A stretch of 64,000 nucleotides of DNA, taken from NCBI GenBank assembly GCA_964372115.1, contig CAYJPN010000018.1, forward strand, positions 39,768 to 103,767, written 5' to 3'. This stretch comes from CG2-30-36-16 sp964372115 (lineage in GTDB: Bacteria; Bacteroidota; Ignavibacteria; Ignavibacteriales; Ignavibacteriaceae). Of this stretch, positions 1-9,928 are shown in pieces (the stretch's first letter is position 1; every line of letters begins with the position of its first letter). The notes below the pieces were generated by a model, which did not search any database, was not told where the DNA came from, and saw nothing but the letters and a program-made list of their open reading frames with translations. A program made the position numbers and the translations under genes.

Positions 1-2
1 AT

Positions 3-1214
3 ATGTGCGATTTGTGGTCGGAAAAACATTTTGCAAATGTAGATATAAAATTCGGACTTTATTATAAGACGATGGGCGTAAATACAAATCCGGCAAATGA
101 TGATCAGAAATGGTATGTAACATATACATTCTACAGAGAAGACGGAACAGTAATAGGAGAGAAGAAGTTTGAATTAGACCAGAGTGCAGCCAGCACAACA
201 GGCTGGGTAGCAGATACCACCACAATAGGTGAAATAAGTTTGCCCGAAGATTCTTGGAAAACAATAATCAGGTTTGTCGGTGGTAAAGATGCAACCGGAA
301 CCGTCTGGGCGGATGATTTTCTGTTTGTAGGAAGAAATGGCTGGGCTGGACAAGACTGGAACACTCAGGTTGGCGTACCGACCGGATGGTTTTACTGGAT
401 GCCTCCTATCGGTGGGAATGATGGTGTTTTAGATCAGGGATATGAAAATACAATGGTAACAGATGAATACGCCTATAACGGTAATTACTCATTAAAATTT
501 GATATACCTGTTGGAACCCATGACGGGTTTGTAGGAACAAAAAAATACGAACTTAAAGATGTTGTACCGGGTGACAACTTAAGAATAAGTGTCTGGGTAA
601 AAGGGATGAATCTCCAGCCTGACTCAGCTATTGCAGTCGGTGATCCATGGACTGTATCTCTTACAGCCATATACCACACTACAGTAGGTAATAATGCAGG
701 TTGGGGACAATATGCGGCAAGCGATGATATACCTCTACACTTCCCCAATGCGCAATCGTTTGACTGGACACAGTTTTATGTAGATGTTGTTGTACCGGAA
801 CCGCCGACAGGTGAGATTGCAAAATCTATTTCTGTCCGGTTACATCCTCTTGGAAGATTCTCCGGTACGGTTTATATGGATGTATTGGAAGTAAAAAAAG
901 CTGACCCAACAGATGTTCATAATGAATTTATACCTGTTACACATAATTTATTTCAGAATTACCCGAATCCATTTAACCCCAGTACAATAATCAGCTACTC
1001 TTTACCAATTGTTTCGAATGTATCATTGAAGATTTATGATATCCTTGGAAGAGAAGTTAAAACTTTGATTAACAGCGAACAAAACGCTGGAATTCATAAT
1101 GTACAGTGGAATGGTGATAACATTTACGGAAACAAAGTTTCCAGCGGAATTTATCTGTATAAGATAGAAGCCGGTGATTTTATAATGACAAAAAAAATGT
1201 TACTGCTTAAGTAA
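3..1214 (+). CDS. Secreted protein with Por (T9SS) sorting domain, 5' end outside window
   Basis: This is the C-terminal part of a larger exported protein. The reading frame is open to the window edge and the first Met is not followed by a signal peptide, so the true start is probably upstream. Two beta-sandwich, carbohydrate-binding-like modules can be suggested: residues about 10-110, ending in the common module motif WADDFLFVG, and about 130-300, ending YMDVLEVKK. The last 85 residues carry a type A T9SS sorting module, with NYPNPFNPST followed by a FlgD-like strand pattern and the ending KKMLLLK. This implies export and attachment at the cell surface. It precedes the TonB receptor and mannoside genes and is closed by a strong hairpin, so it may be the last gene of an upstream transcript. 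The catalytic part, if any, cannot be seen. Confidence 0.8.
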   Translation: MCDLWSEKHFANVDIKFGLYYKTMGVNTNPANDDQKWYVTYTFYREDGTVIGEKKFELDQSAASTTGWVADTTTIGEISLPEDSWKTIIRFVGGKDATGTVWADDFLFVGRNGWAGQDWNTQVGVPTGWFYWMPPIGGNDGVLDQGYENTMVTDEYAYNGNYSLKFDIPVGTHDGFVGTKKYELKDVVPGDNLRISVWVKGMNLQPDSAIAVGDPWTVSLTAIYHTTVGNNAGWGQYAASDDIPLHFPNAQSFDWTQFYVDVVVPEPPTGEIAKSISVRLHPLGRFSGTVYMDVLEVKKADPTDVHNEFIPVTHNLFQNYPNPFNPSTIISYSLPIVSNVSLKIYDILGREVKTLINSEQNAGIHNVQWNGDNIYGNKVSSGIYLYKIEAGDFIMTKKMLLLK

Positions 1215-1226
1215 ATTATATTTATC

Positions 1227-1258
1227 AGCGGGCGCTATTTTTTAGCGCCCGCTATTTT
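1227..1258 (+). terminator. Rho-independent terminator after the first T9SS gene
   Basis: An 11-bp perfect GC-rich stem (AGCGGGCGCTA pairing with TAGCGCCCGCT) around a five-T loop is followed by ATTTTTC and begins 13 bases after the stop codon. It separates the first gene from the TonB receptor at 1315. Confidence 0.85.
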
Positions 1259-1314
1259 TCAAAAAAAACTAAAATTAATTTTATAAACTTTTAATGTAAT
1301 AATAGGCGGATATC

Positions 1315-4008
1315 ATGTTCACTATTACTAATTATAATAAAGTATTAACTTCATCACTCTGTATAATAGTTTTCTTGATGGGAACATTGGTTTATGCCGG
1401 AACCACTGGAAAAATTGCAGGTAAAATAACCGACAAAACCTCGGGAGAGATGCTGATAGGAGCTAATGTAATAATTGTCGGCACTTCAATGGGGGCATCA
1501 GCGGATATTGATGGAAATTATTTTATACTAAATATTCCGCCCGGCGAGTATCAAGTAAAAGCCTCTATGATCGGCTATTCTTCTTTTACCATTCAAAAAG
1601 TTAGAGTCTCGGTAGACCAAACAACAAAAATTGACTTTGAATTAAATTCGGAATCTGTACAATTAGCCGATATAGTTGTAACTGCCGAAAAATCTGTGGT
1701 GAGAAAAGATTTAACATCAACGGAAGAAACTATTAGCGGTGAAAATATTTCGATGCTTCCTCTGGAAGATGTTTCTGCCGTGGTTAATTTACAAGCTGGG
1801 GTTGTTGATGGGCATTTTAGAGGCGGTAGAGGTAATGAAGTAAAATATATGATTGATGGTGTCCCGGTTAATGATGTTTATTCCGGTCAATCATCCTTAA
1901 CAGTTGAGGTAAATAGCATTGAAGAAATTCAAGTTCTTACCGGTACATTTAATGCTGAATATGGAGAAGCCCTTTCGGGTGTTGTAAATCAAGTAACCAA
2001 AATTGCGGGGGATAAATTGGATGGAAATATTTCATTCTATTCCGGCGATTATGTCAGCTCTCACAAAGATATCTTTACAAATATAGATCATATAAGTCCA
2101 AAAAATGTTTATAATATTCAGGGCAATGTTAGCGGGCCTGTGCCGGGTTTAAATAAACTGGTAAAGTTTTTTTTATCGGGAAGATATAACTACGATGAAG
2201 GCGCAATCTACGGGCAGCGAATTTTTAATCCATCAGACTCATCAAACTTTTCTGCCAATAACCCGGCAGATTGGCATGTTGGCTCCACGGGCGATGATGC
2301 TTATGTTCCGATGAACTTTAACAGAAGGTTATCATTACAAGGTAAATTAGCGTTTGATGTCGGAAGCGGAAAAGGAATTGTGTTATCAGGGCTTTATCAG
2401 GATAATGAATACAGAGATTATAACCATGCATATAGACTAAATCCGGATGGCGATTACAAAAAATTTCATAAAAGTTTTTTAGGTATTGCAAGTTATACCT
2501 TATTGTTAAGTAATTCTGCCTTTATAGATTTTTCTGCGTCGGGTCTCCGATCGGAGTTTAAACAATATGTATACGAAAATCCGCTTGATCCCCGTTATGT
2601 TGACCCGAATAGAAAACAGGATGTTAGCGGGAATTCCTTTTTAACCGGTGGTACAGAGAACTGGCATTTTAATCATACCACAACAAGTTTTACCGGCAAG
2701 ACCGATTTTACATGGCAAATTGATAATATCAACCAGATCAAATCGGGTGTCGATTTTACATATCATGATCTTAAGTATCAGGATTTTCAAATAGTAATTG
2801 ATGCATCATCCAATTTTAAACCAATGATACCTGCCGCGGGATCGTTTAATTATAATACTTATCAAGCAAATCCATATCAATTTGCGTATTACATTCAGGA
2901 TAAAATAGAGCTTGATTATTTAATTGTTAACGTTGGTTTAAGGTTCGACTATTTTGAACCGGACGGAAAATATTTGAAGAACCCCAACAAAATTAATCTT
3001 TTGGATGAACTTCAACCACCGTTTCCCGATTCACTACTGACGAGTGCAAAACCTAAATATCAAATAAGTCCCCGCATCGGATTATCTTATCCTATATCGG
3101 ATAAAGGCGCAATTCATATCTCATACGGTCACTTTTTCCAGATACCTCCATTCGAAAATTTGTACCGCAATCCAAATTTCAGAATTCCGCTAACAGGCGA
3201 CTTCCCTGAAAATATAGGCAACACTATCGGAAATGCGGACCTTCAACCTCAACAAACAACAATGTACGAAATAGGTTTGCAGCAGGCTTTAAATGATGAG
3301 TTAGGAATAACCGTTACAGGTTATTATAAAGATATAAGGAATTTATTAGCAGCCGAAATTTTTATAAAAAACGAATTTAGAAAATTTAGTAAACTCATCA
3401 ACAAAGACTATGGTTCTGTAAAAGGCGTTACTATATCTTTTGAAAAAAGATTTAACAACGGAATAGGCGCAACAATAGATTATACTTTTCAAATTGCCAA
3501 AGGCAGCGCCTCCGATCCAAATACAGCATTTAATAACGCACAATCAAATCCGCCGATAGAATCAAATAAACAACTTGTTCCATTGGACTGGGATAGAACT
3601 AATTCGCTTAACTTTACTTTGACTCTTGGAAAGCCTGGAAATTACATTGCAAGTTTTATCGGAAAATTTGGCTCAGGATTACCTTACACGCCCTCGTTAC
3701 AAAATCAAAGAACCGGGTTAGAAAACAGCGACAACAGACCTGCTTTTTTTGATGTTGATTTTTATGTTACCAAGTATCTTGAATTAGCAGGATATCAATT
3801 TTCTGTGTACATGAAAATATTTAATTTGTTTGATAATTTGAACGAAGTAGACGTTTTTGGTGATACCGGCAGAGCCGGCGAAACATTAGAGCTTACAAGA
3901 AATCAAACGGCGCCGAGAGGCGTTAATACAATTAAGGAATATTTTACTCGACCGGATTATTATTCATCTCCAAGACAAATTGTTCTCGGTGTTGATTTTT
4001 CATTTTAG
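1315..4008 (+). CDS. TonB-dependent receptor with carboxypeptidase-regulatory-like domain
   Basis: This outer-membrane, energy-coupled uptake channel has 897 residues. A signal peptide covers residues 1-30. A CarbopepD_reg-like beta-sandwich follows at about 32-115 (GKIAGKITDKTSGEMLIGAN, then DGNYFILNIPPGEY). The plug lies at about 120-235 (RGGRGNEVKYMIDGVPVNDVY, and a later YGEALSGVVNQVTK). The rest is a 22-strand-type barrel ending in the aromatic FSF typical of outer-membrane proteins. The architecture resembles SusC-type receptors, but the next gene is not a SusD homologue. Position at the head of a mannoside locus suggests oligosaccharide uptake; the substrate is inferred only from neighbours. 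Confidence 0.9.
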   Translation: MFTITNYNKVLTSSLCIIVFLMGTLVYAGTTGKIAGKITDKTSGEMLIGANVIIVGTSMGASADIDGNYFILNIPPGEYQVKASMIGYSSFTIQKVRVSVDQTTKIDFELNSESVQLADIVVTAEKSVVRKDLTSTEETISGENISMLPLEDVSAVVNLQAGVVDGHFRGGRGNEVKYMIDGVPVNDVYSGQSSLTVEVNSIEEIQVLTGTFNAEYGEALSGVVNQVTKIAGDKLDGNISFYSGDYVSSHKDIFTNIDHISPKNVYNIQGNVSGPVPGLNKLVKFFLSGRYNYDEGAIYGQRIFNPSDSSNFSANNPADWHVGSTGDDAYVPMNFNRRLSLQGKLAFDVGSGKGIVLSGLYQDNEYRDYNHAYRLNPDGDYKKFHKSFLGIASYTLLLSNSAFIDFSASGLRSEFKQYVYENPLDPRYVDPNRKQDVSGNSFLTGGTENWHFNHTTTSFTGKTDFTWQIDNINQIKSGVDFTYHDLKYQDFQIVIDASSNFKPMIPAAGSFNYNTYQANPYQFAYYIQDKIELDYLIVNVGLRFDYFEPDGKYLKNPNKINLLDELQPPFPDSLLTSAKPKYQISPRIGLSYPISDKGAIHISYGHFFQIPPFENLYRNPNFRIPLTGDFPENIGNTIGNADLQPQQTTMYEIGLQQALNDELGITVTGYYKDIRNLLAAEIFIKNEFRKFSKLINKDYGSVKGVTISFEKRFNNGIGATIDYTFQIAKGSASDPNTAFNNAQSNPPIESNKQLVPLDWDRTNSLNFTLTLGKPGNYIASFIGKFGSGLPYTPSLQNQRTGLENSDNRPAFFDVDFYVTKYLELAGYQFSVYMKIFNLFDNLNEVDVFGDTGRAGETLELTRNQTAPRGVNTIKEYFTRPDYYSSPRQIVLGVDFSF

Positions 4009-4030
4009 TTATCTTTTTATTGGAGTAAAA

Positions 4031-7000
4031 ATGTTGATAACAAAAAATACTTTTAAGTTTATAATTTTAGTTGCAGCGCTCATTGTTTTTACTTCCGGTG
4101 TAACTATCGGACAGCGGATTGTCGATAAAAATAAAGGCGATCACAACGAGACAAGAAAAGGTTTTATGGATGGTAACCTTGCCGCAACTGTATATTACAA
4201 TTTTGGTGAAATTGCCGACTGGCAGAATGAGCCAAGCAGAAGCGGGGTTTGGCCAAAAGGAACAAACCACACTTATGTAGATGGTGTGGCAATTATTGTT
4301 CAGGCTGAAGCAACAGACCCGGCAGGTAATCTTATCCACCCTCTCGAATCAAATTATTATGAGTTTACACGATATAACAGCTCAACAGGCGTAACTTACG
4401 GCTGGTGGCCTTTACCAGGATATTCAGCACAATTCAGCAGTTCACCGGCAAGAAGCGATATTCCCTCTACCTGGCCAATAAGATGGCCTGACAGACCATC
4501 GGACTGGGAAGGAAACTGGAATGGATTTTTTGGAAAAGGAATATTTAACGCTGATGTTGAGACTTATTTTGTGTTCGATGATAATGAAGATAGGGAGTAC
4601 TTATTAAACAATAATTTTATGCCTGATGCTGCTGATCCGACAAGAGGAGGATTAGGTATGCAGGTTAGAGCGCGCGGTTTTCAATGGTCGCAAGTACTTG
4701 CTGAAGATGTAATCTTCTGGTATTACGAAATTACAAATATGGGAACATACGATTATCAAAATACTCTATTCGCTCAATACGTGGATTGGGGAATTGGCGG
4801 ACACGATAATTCATCAAACAATGCAGGTGATTATAATGAACTCCTGGATATGTCGTATGCATGGTCGGTTGTTCCTTTCGGAAGCCCGGGGAATTGGAGC
4901 CCTATCGGTTTAGCTGGATACGCCTTTCTTGAAAGCCCCGGCGTGCCGGATGACTCGAAGGATAATGATGCAGATGGACTGACCGATGAAAAAAGAAATA
5001 ATATCGCTAATATATTTATCACTGATCCTAATCAAGACCCGTTTTTAAGGGATCCATTTCAGGATACAACAAAGTTTTCCCAATTTTATGGTCGTCCTTG
5101 GGAAAAGCATTGGGATGCTGATGAGAATGGAAATTGGACATCCTATTTTGATCTCAATAACAATGATGTATGGGACCCGAATGAGCCGCTTAATAATGAT
5201 GTTGGCGCAGATGGTATTGGCCCGTTTGATGCAGGATATACCGGTCCCGATATTGATGGGACAGAAGCAAACGGTAAACCCGATCAAGGGGAACCCAATT
5301 TTGGTATTCTTGATAAAGACGAGTCGGATCAATTAGGTCTTACCGGATTTAAAATTTATGCGGTACATACTTTTGAACTCGACAACGATGAGGAGAACTG
5401 GACGGTACTTTCAGGATTGCCGGCGCCTCATGGTCAATCACTTATAGGTGTTAACCTTGCAAATTATTTTTCAAGTTATCTTTTCAGTATGAATGGCAGA
5501 AATACTTACTCTGCTACAACTGGCGCAATTCAGGATGAAGGCGAAACCGAGCGGTTTTCTATGTCAATGATCTTCGGTATTAATAAAGACGATTTGTTTA
5601 GAAGAAAAAAGACAGTTCAGCAAATTTACAATGCTAATTACCGCTTTGCCAAACCGCCTGAAAAACCGATTCTAACCGCGGTACCCGGTGATAGGAAAGT
5701 AATTCTTTACTGGGATGATAGGGCTGAAACAACATTTGATGAATTTTATCAGAGAATAAATTTTGAAGGTTACAGAGTTTACAGATCGACAGAACCAAAT
5801 TTTCTGGAAGACAAAATAATAACAGATGCCTACGGTAAACCAATTTTCAGATCTCCGATTGCACAGTTTGATTTAATTGACGGCGTAACAGGGCTTCATC
5901 CTATCAACGTTAACGGCGCCATGTTTTATCTCGGAGATGATTCGGGATTAAAACATTCCTTTATTGACACAACCGTGCAGAACGGGCAAACATACTACTA
6001 CGCTATTGCTGCTTACGACCGCGGATTTGAAACTGTAACGGTGCAAGGAAATATTGAAGGTATACCCCCTTCTGAAACAACAACCATTTTGAAAAAAGAT
6101 ATTAATGGTAATATAACCACCGATATTAATACCGCTGTTATTACCCCGAGAGCTCCTGCAGCAGGATATTTAGAATCGGAAGTAGCCTCGTTTGAAGGAA
6201 GCGGACCGGGAACCGGCACAATATCTATTTCCATTCTTAATCCCGATTCTATAAAAAACTTTGGTTCCTATCGGTTGGAGTTTGATGATGACGTTCCTTT
6301 CCACAACTCGGCTAATCCTAAATATTCACTAATAAACGTTTTTGATAGCGACACTCTTATTAATAATGAAAAAGTTACTGGAGTTGAAGCTCAAACCCCG
6401 GTACTTGACGGATTTGTGTTGGATATTAAAAGTGATACTGCAGTTGTAATTGATTTTGAAAAAACAAAATGGATTAAAGGAAACAGCAATTATGTTGTAC
6501 AGGTAGGATTCGATTCCAGGTATCAGGCAGCTTACCTGGGGAAAAAAATAGACTATCCCGCCGATTTTGAAATCAAACTTACAGACCCCGGACAGGGTGA
6601 TCTATCGTTTCCGGCAACATCTTTTAGTCAACCAATACAATCAAATATTATTGTAAATAATCTGACTGAAGGCACTGACCATTTTCAATTTATTTTCAGA
6701 GACGCAAATTCGGACGCCATTTTTAACGATGGGGATGCGATATTTTTGGTGTTTGGTGATTCTCTCGGTAAAAGAGCTACTAATACAACGGATTTGCATG
6801 TCAGTTGGTCAGTTACTTTTATTAAGGATACTTCAATTGCTGAGGATAAACAAATAGCACCCCAGTACGGCGATATTTTTACTGTGGTAAACAAGAAACC
6901 ATTTAGAAAAGGTGAATATTACGCGTTCACATTAAAAGGAGTTGGCTTCGACAAGAACAAAGCGTCGTCGGATTTAAACAAAGTGATAGTTGTCCCAAAT

Positions 7001-7285
7001 CCATACGTGGGTGCGACATCCTGGGAACCGCTTTCAAACGAAGTTGGTCGCGGCGAGCGACGTATATATTTTATGCATTTGCCGAACGAGTGTACAATTA
7101 ATATTTATACTATAAGCGGAAAACTTGTTAAGTCATTTCAACATTCCAGCACTATTTCGGATGGACAGGAAAGCTGGGATCTTGTTTCGAAGGATGGAAT
7201 GGACATAGCCTACGGAGTGTATGTTTTTCAAATTGATGCTCCGGGTGTCGGTCAAAAAATTGGAAAATTTGCGGTGATAAAATGA
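4031..7285 (+). CDS. Large secreted protein with Asp-rich repeats, FnIII-like region and C-terminal sorting-type module
   Basis: The chosen start at 4031 is preceded by TGGAGTAAAA and gives a clean signal peptide (to about residue 25, ending TIGQ); an upstream in-frame Met at 3980 would overlap the receptor and lacks a ribosome site. The protein has 1084 residues. Residues about 310-435 are rich in short Asp/Asn loops (DNDADGLTDE, DADENGNW, NNNDVWDPNEP) that resemble calcium-binding loops. A fibronectin-III-like stretch begins near 540 (PPEKPILTAVPGDRKVILYW, then GYRVYRSTEPN). The end carries VVPNPYVG and a FlgD-like module, a variant of the T9SS sorting signal. It lies 22 bases after the TonB receptor and overlaps the PorV-like gene, so it may be a cell-surface partner of the receptor. 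No enzymatic motif was recognised. Confidence 0.8.
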   Translation: MLITKNTFKFIILVAALIVFTSGVTIGQRIVDKNKGDHNETRKGFMDGNLAATVYYNFGEIADWQNEPSRSGVWPKGTNHTYVDGVAIIVQAEATDPAGNLIHPLESNYYEFTRYNSSTGVTYGWWPLPGYSAQFSSSPARSDIPSTWPIRWPDRPSDWEGNWNGFFGKGIFNADVETYFVFDDNEDREYLLNNNFMPDAADPTRGGLGMQVRARGFQWSQVLAEDVIFWYYEITNMGTYDYQNTLFAQYVDWGIGGHDNSSNNAGDYNELLDMSYAWSVVPFGSPGNWSPIGLAGYAFLESPGVPDDSKDNDADGLTDEKRNNIANIFITDPNQDPFLRDPFQDTTKFSQFYGRPWEKHWDADENGNWTSYFDLNNNDVWDPNEPLNNDVGADGIGPFDAGYTGPDIDGTEANGKPDQGEPNFGILDKDESDQLGLTGFKIYAVHTFELDNDEENWTVLSGLPAPHGQSLIGVNLANYFSSYLFSMNGRNTYSATTGAIQDEGETERFSMSMIFGINKDDLFRRKKTVQQIYNANYRFAKPPEKPILTAVPGDRKVILYWDDRAETTFDEFYQRINFEGYRVYRSTEPNFLEDKIITDAYGKPIFRSPIAQFDLIDGVTGLHPINVNGAMFYLGDDSGLKHSFIDTTVQNGQTYYYAIAAYDRGFETVTVQGNIEGIPPSETTTILKKDINGNITTDINTAVITPRAPAAGYLESEVASFEGSGPGTGTISISILNPDSIKNFGSYRLEFDDDVPFHNSANPKYSLINVFDSDTLINNEKVTGVEAQTPVLDGFVLDIKSDTAVVIDFEKTKWIKGNSNYVVQVGFDSRYQAAYLGKKIDYPADFEIKLTDPGQGDLSFPATSFSQPIQSNIIVNNLTEGTDHFQFIFRDANSDAIFNDGDAIFLVFGDSLGKRATNTTDLHVSWSVTFIKDTSIAEDKQIAPQYGDIFTVVNKKPFRKGEYYAFTLKGVGFDKNKASSDLNKVIVVPNPYVGATSWEPLSNEVGRGERRIYFMHLPNECTINIYTISGKLVKSFQHSSTISDGQESWDLVSKDGMDIAYGVYVFQIDAPGVGQKIGKFAVIK

Positions 7286-8361
7286 TAAAATTAAAAAGAA
7301 TAAAATTATTGTTTGTGGATGCTGCGCTGAATATAACTTATGTGAAAATATTTTTCATAAGTTTAACTTTTCTTTTGTTAAATCAATCTGTTTATGCCCA
7401 GAATGTCTCCAAGGTGGGCACAACGGCAGCATCTTTTCTGGAGATAGGTGCGGGTGCTCGTGCAAATGCGATGGGCGGCGCCTTTGTGGGTCTCGCAAAC
7501 GATGCATCCACATTATACTGGAACGTTGGCGGAATAGCTTCGCTCGATAGGTATGAGGTGGTTCTAACACATACCGATTGGATTGCAGACACAAAATTTG
7601 ATTATGCGGGACTGGTAATTCCATTAGGCGATTTTGGAAATTTCGGTTTTAGTATAACCTCTCTTTCTATGGAAGAAATGAAAGTTAGAACTGTTGAACA
7701 GCCGGATGGAACAGGCGAAAATTTCAGCGCCTCCGATATCGCAATTGCATTATCTTACGGAAGAAAATTTACCGATCGTTTTTCAATCGGAATAACTGCA
7801 AAATATATAAAACAGACAATCTGGCATATGAGTTCTTCCGCTTTTGCTATTGATGCCGGAACAGTTTTCAGAACTGATCTTCTCGGAGGAATGACAATAG
7901 GCGCGGTGATGTCAAATTTCGGAACCGCTATGCGCTTGGACGGAAGAGACACGAGAAATTTTATTCGGATTGACGATACCAAACAAGGTTCAAATGATAG
8001 GATTCCTTCAAATATTGATCTTGATTCGTGGGATCTGCCGCTATATTTTCAGATCGGCGTTTCCACTCCTGCATTCCAATTAGATAATTATGCTTTAACC
8101 GTTGCTGCGGATGCATTAGTTCCGAATAATAATTACCAGAGTTTAAATGTAGGCGCCGAATTTTCATTTATGGATTTCTTTTCTTTGAGAGGGGGTTATA
8201 ATTCCCTGTTTCTCACAGATGCCGAAGGTGGTCTTTCGTTTGGCGCAAGTGTTAATTCCAAGATGCTGTTTAGTACTGCAATGGTAAATTTCGATTATGC
8301 ATTTAGGGATTTCGGAAAGTTAAAAAATGTACATAGTTTTTCTCTGGGAATAAAATTTTGA
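7282..8361 (+). CDS. PorV/PorQ family outer-membrane beta-barrel protein
   Basis: This 359-residue barrel has a long signal peptide (cleavage probably near residue 40, VYAQ). It shows the family hallmark FLEIGAGARANAMGGAFVGLANDASTLYWN (residues about 53-82; only described here), also seen in FadL-like PorV and PorQ. It ends in LGIKF with a terminal Phe. PorV-family proteins act as shuttles or anchors for T9SS cargo. Its ATG overlaps the stop of the preceding large T9SS-type protein by four bases, suggesting translational coupling and a dedicated role for that cargo. Which family member it is (PorV, PorQ or an uncharacterised relative) cannot be decided by eye. Confidence 0.85.
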   Translation: MIKLKRIKLLFVDAALNITYVKIFFISLTFLLLNQSVYAQNVSKVGTTAASFLEIGAGARANAMGGAFVGLANDASTLYWNVGGIASLDRYEVVLTHTDWIADTKFDYAGLVIPLGDFGNFGFSITSLSMEEMKVRTVEQPDGTGENFSASDIAIALSYGRKFTDRFSIGITAKYIKQTIWHMSSSAFAIDAGTVFRTDLLGGMTIGAVMSNFGTAMRLDGRDTRNFIRIDDTKQGSNDRIPSNIDLDSWDLPLYFQIGVSTPAFQLDNYALTVAADALVPNNNYQSLNVGAEFSFMDFFSLRGGYNSLFLTDAEGGLSFGASVNSKMLFSTAMVNFDYAFRDFGKLKNVHSFSLGIKF

Positions 8362-8407
8362 TTTTAAAAACTCGAAACAATTTTAGAATTCTAATGGTTG
8401 GAAGAAA

Positions 8408-9922
8408 TTGAAAATTAACTTACTAATAATTTTACTTTTATATCTCAACTGCGGCTACTCTCAAAATTTGTTTTTTGAGGGTGAAGATAATTTACAAAGT
8501 AAAAATGAAATTGTTGCTCAGGTTGGACCGATAAAGATTACTTCTGAAGAATTCATTTATAGTTATGAGTTTGGGCCGGCTTTTCCAAAAAGGAAAAAAG
8601 ATTCGAAAGTGACGCATCTTAATTACATGATTAACGAAAAGCTGCTTGCTCTGGAAGGATTTGAAGAAGGCGTAATGGAAAAAGAGTCAACAAAAGGACT
8701 TTACACAGATATTGAATCCGATTTAGCTGCTGAAGAAATGTTCGAGAAAGAGATAGTGCCTAAGGTTAAAATAAATGATGCTGAGATTAAAAAGGTGATT
8801 GAAAAAAAACAAAGTGAATACCATCTGCGATGGTTATATGCCGGGGACTCTCCGTCACTCGAAAATTATTTGAGGCAGTTAAGGAATGATATTTCATTCG
8901 ATTCTCTATTTTATGCACAACTGAGTGGTTCTGTTCTGATCGATGATAGACAATTAACAAGCAGTCTTTATAATATATATATGAAAAATCCGCAGTTAGC
9001 TCAAATTGTGGATACACTGAAAGCCGGAAAGATTTCTAATCCCATTCATACCGATGATGGATGGTACATCATTAAGATTGATAATATTACCAAAAGCATG
9101 ATCACCGGTGAGGCTGAGTATAATAAACTTAAGTCGGAATCAATTGATGCGATTACTAAAAGCAAAATGGATATGTTATCTGATAAGTATGTAAAGGAAT
9201 TATTCGCAGATGAGAATCCGACAATAAAACGGAATGTGTTTAATGTACTTCGATCATATCTTGGAAAATTTATCCTGCCTGAAGAAAAATATTCCGAATG
9301 GGAATTGGATGACAAACTTGATGCCGCACTAACTAATCTTGGATTGAAAAGAGAAGAGAAAAATCCTGGTCTAACATTGGTTGAATGTAAAAACTGTCAA
9401 ATATCTATGGATGAATTTATCGTTTGGTATAGAAACCGTGAACAATATGTGAAATTCTCTAAAAATGATTTAATCGGATTCTCGAAGTCGTTGGAAGATT
9501 TGGTTTGGGTTATGGTACGGGATAATTTTTTAACCACTCAAGCTTTCAAAAAGGGTTACAACAAATCCGAGTGGGTAAAAAAGCAAGCGGAATGGTGGAA
9601 AGATAAAATATCGTATAGCGCTTACAGAACTGAATTAGCTAATTCCATCATATTGAATTCTGAAGAGCAGCATCTGTTAGACGAAAAGAAACAATCTCAG
9701 TCCGAAATTATGGGTGAAGAACTTTCAAAAAAAATATTGCATAAAGTTCTTGAGTTGAAGAAAAAATATAAAGTTGTTATAAATGATAAGATACTTGAAA
9801 AGATAAAAGTCTCAACTGAAAATGACAATAAAGCCATTGAGTTGTATATAGCTAAAAGAGGAAATTTAATCCCGCGACCGGCATTCCCTTCAATTGATAA
9901 TGAGTGGGTAAACTGGGAATAA
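8408..9922 (+). CDS. SurA/PpiC-like periplasmic peptidyl-prolyl isomerase
   Basis: The gene starts with TTG, 5 bases after GGAAG. The 504-residue product has a signal peptide (to about residue 19). A SurA-N-like chaperone segment begins QVGPIKITSEEFIYSY. A parvulin-like domain at about 130-235 ends with the typical ISNPIHTDDGWYIIKIDN. The helical C-terminal region is Lys-rich and has no recognised domain. Such proteins help outer-membrane and secreted proteins fold in the periplasm. It is 46 bases behind the PorV-like gene and 6 bases before the sugar-binding lipoprotein, so it probably serves the barrel and T9SS cargo of this locus. Confidence 0.75.
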   Translation: MKINLLIILLLYLNCGYSQNLFFEGEDNLQSKNEIVAQVGPIKITSEEFIYSYEFGPAFPKRKKDSKVTHLNYMINEKLLALEGFEEGVMEKESTKGLYTDIESDLAAEEMFEKEIVPKVKINDAEIKKVIEKKQSEYHLRWLYAGDSPSLENYLRQLRNDISFDSLFYAQLSGSVLIDDRQLTSSLYNIYMKNPQLAQIVDTLKAGKISNPIHTDDGWYIIKIDNITKSMITGEAEYNKLKSESIDAITKSKMDMLSDKYVKELFADENPTIKRNVFNVLRSYLGKFILPEEKYSEWELDDKLDAALTNLGLKREEKNPGLTLVECKNCQISMDEFIVWYRNREQYVKFSKNDLIGFSKSLEDLVWVMVRDNFLTTQAFKKGYNKSEWVKKQAEWWKDKISYSAYRTELANSIILNSEEQHLLDEKKQSQSEIMGEELSKKILHKVLELKKKYKVVINDKILEKIKVSTENDNKAIELYIAKRGNLIPRPAFPSIDNEWVNWE

Positions 9923-9928
9923 AAAATA

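Noticed and set aside
3980..4030. Upstream Met of the large T9SS-type gene at 3980
   Set aside because: It lies inside the TonB receptor gene and lacks a ribosome site; ATG 4031 follows TGGAG and starts a proper signal peptide.
5088..5336. Open frame on the same strand inside the large T9SS-type gene
   Set aside because: It is a frame-shifted shadow over the Asp-rich repeats; the main frame is uninterrupted and has clear domains.
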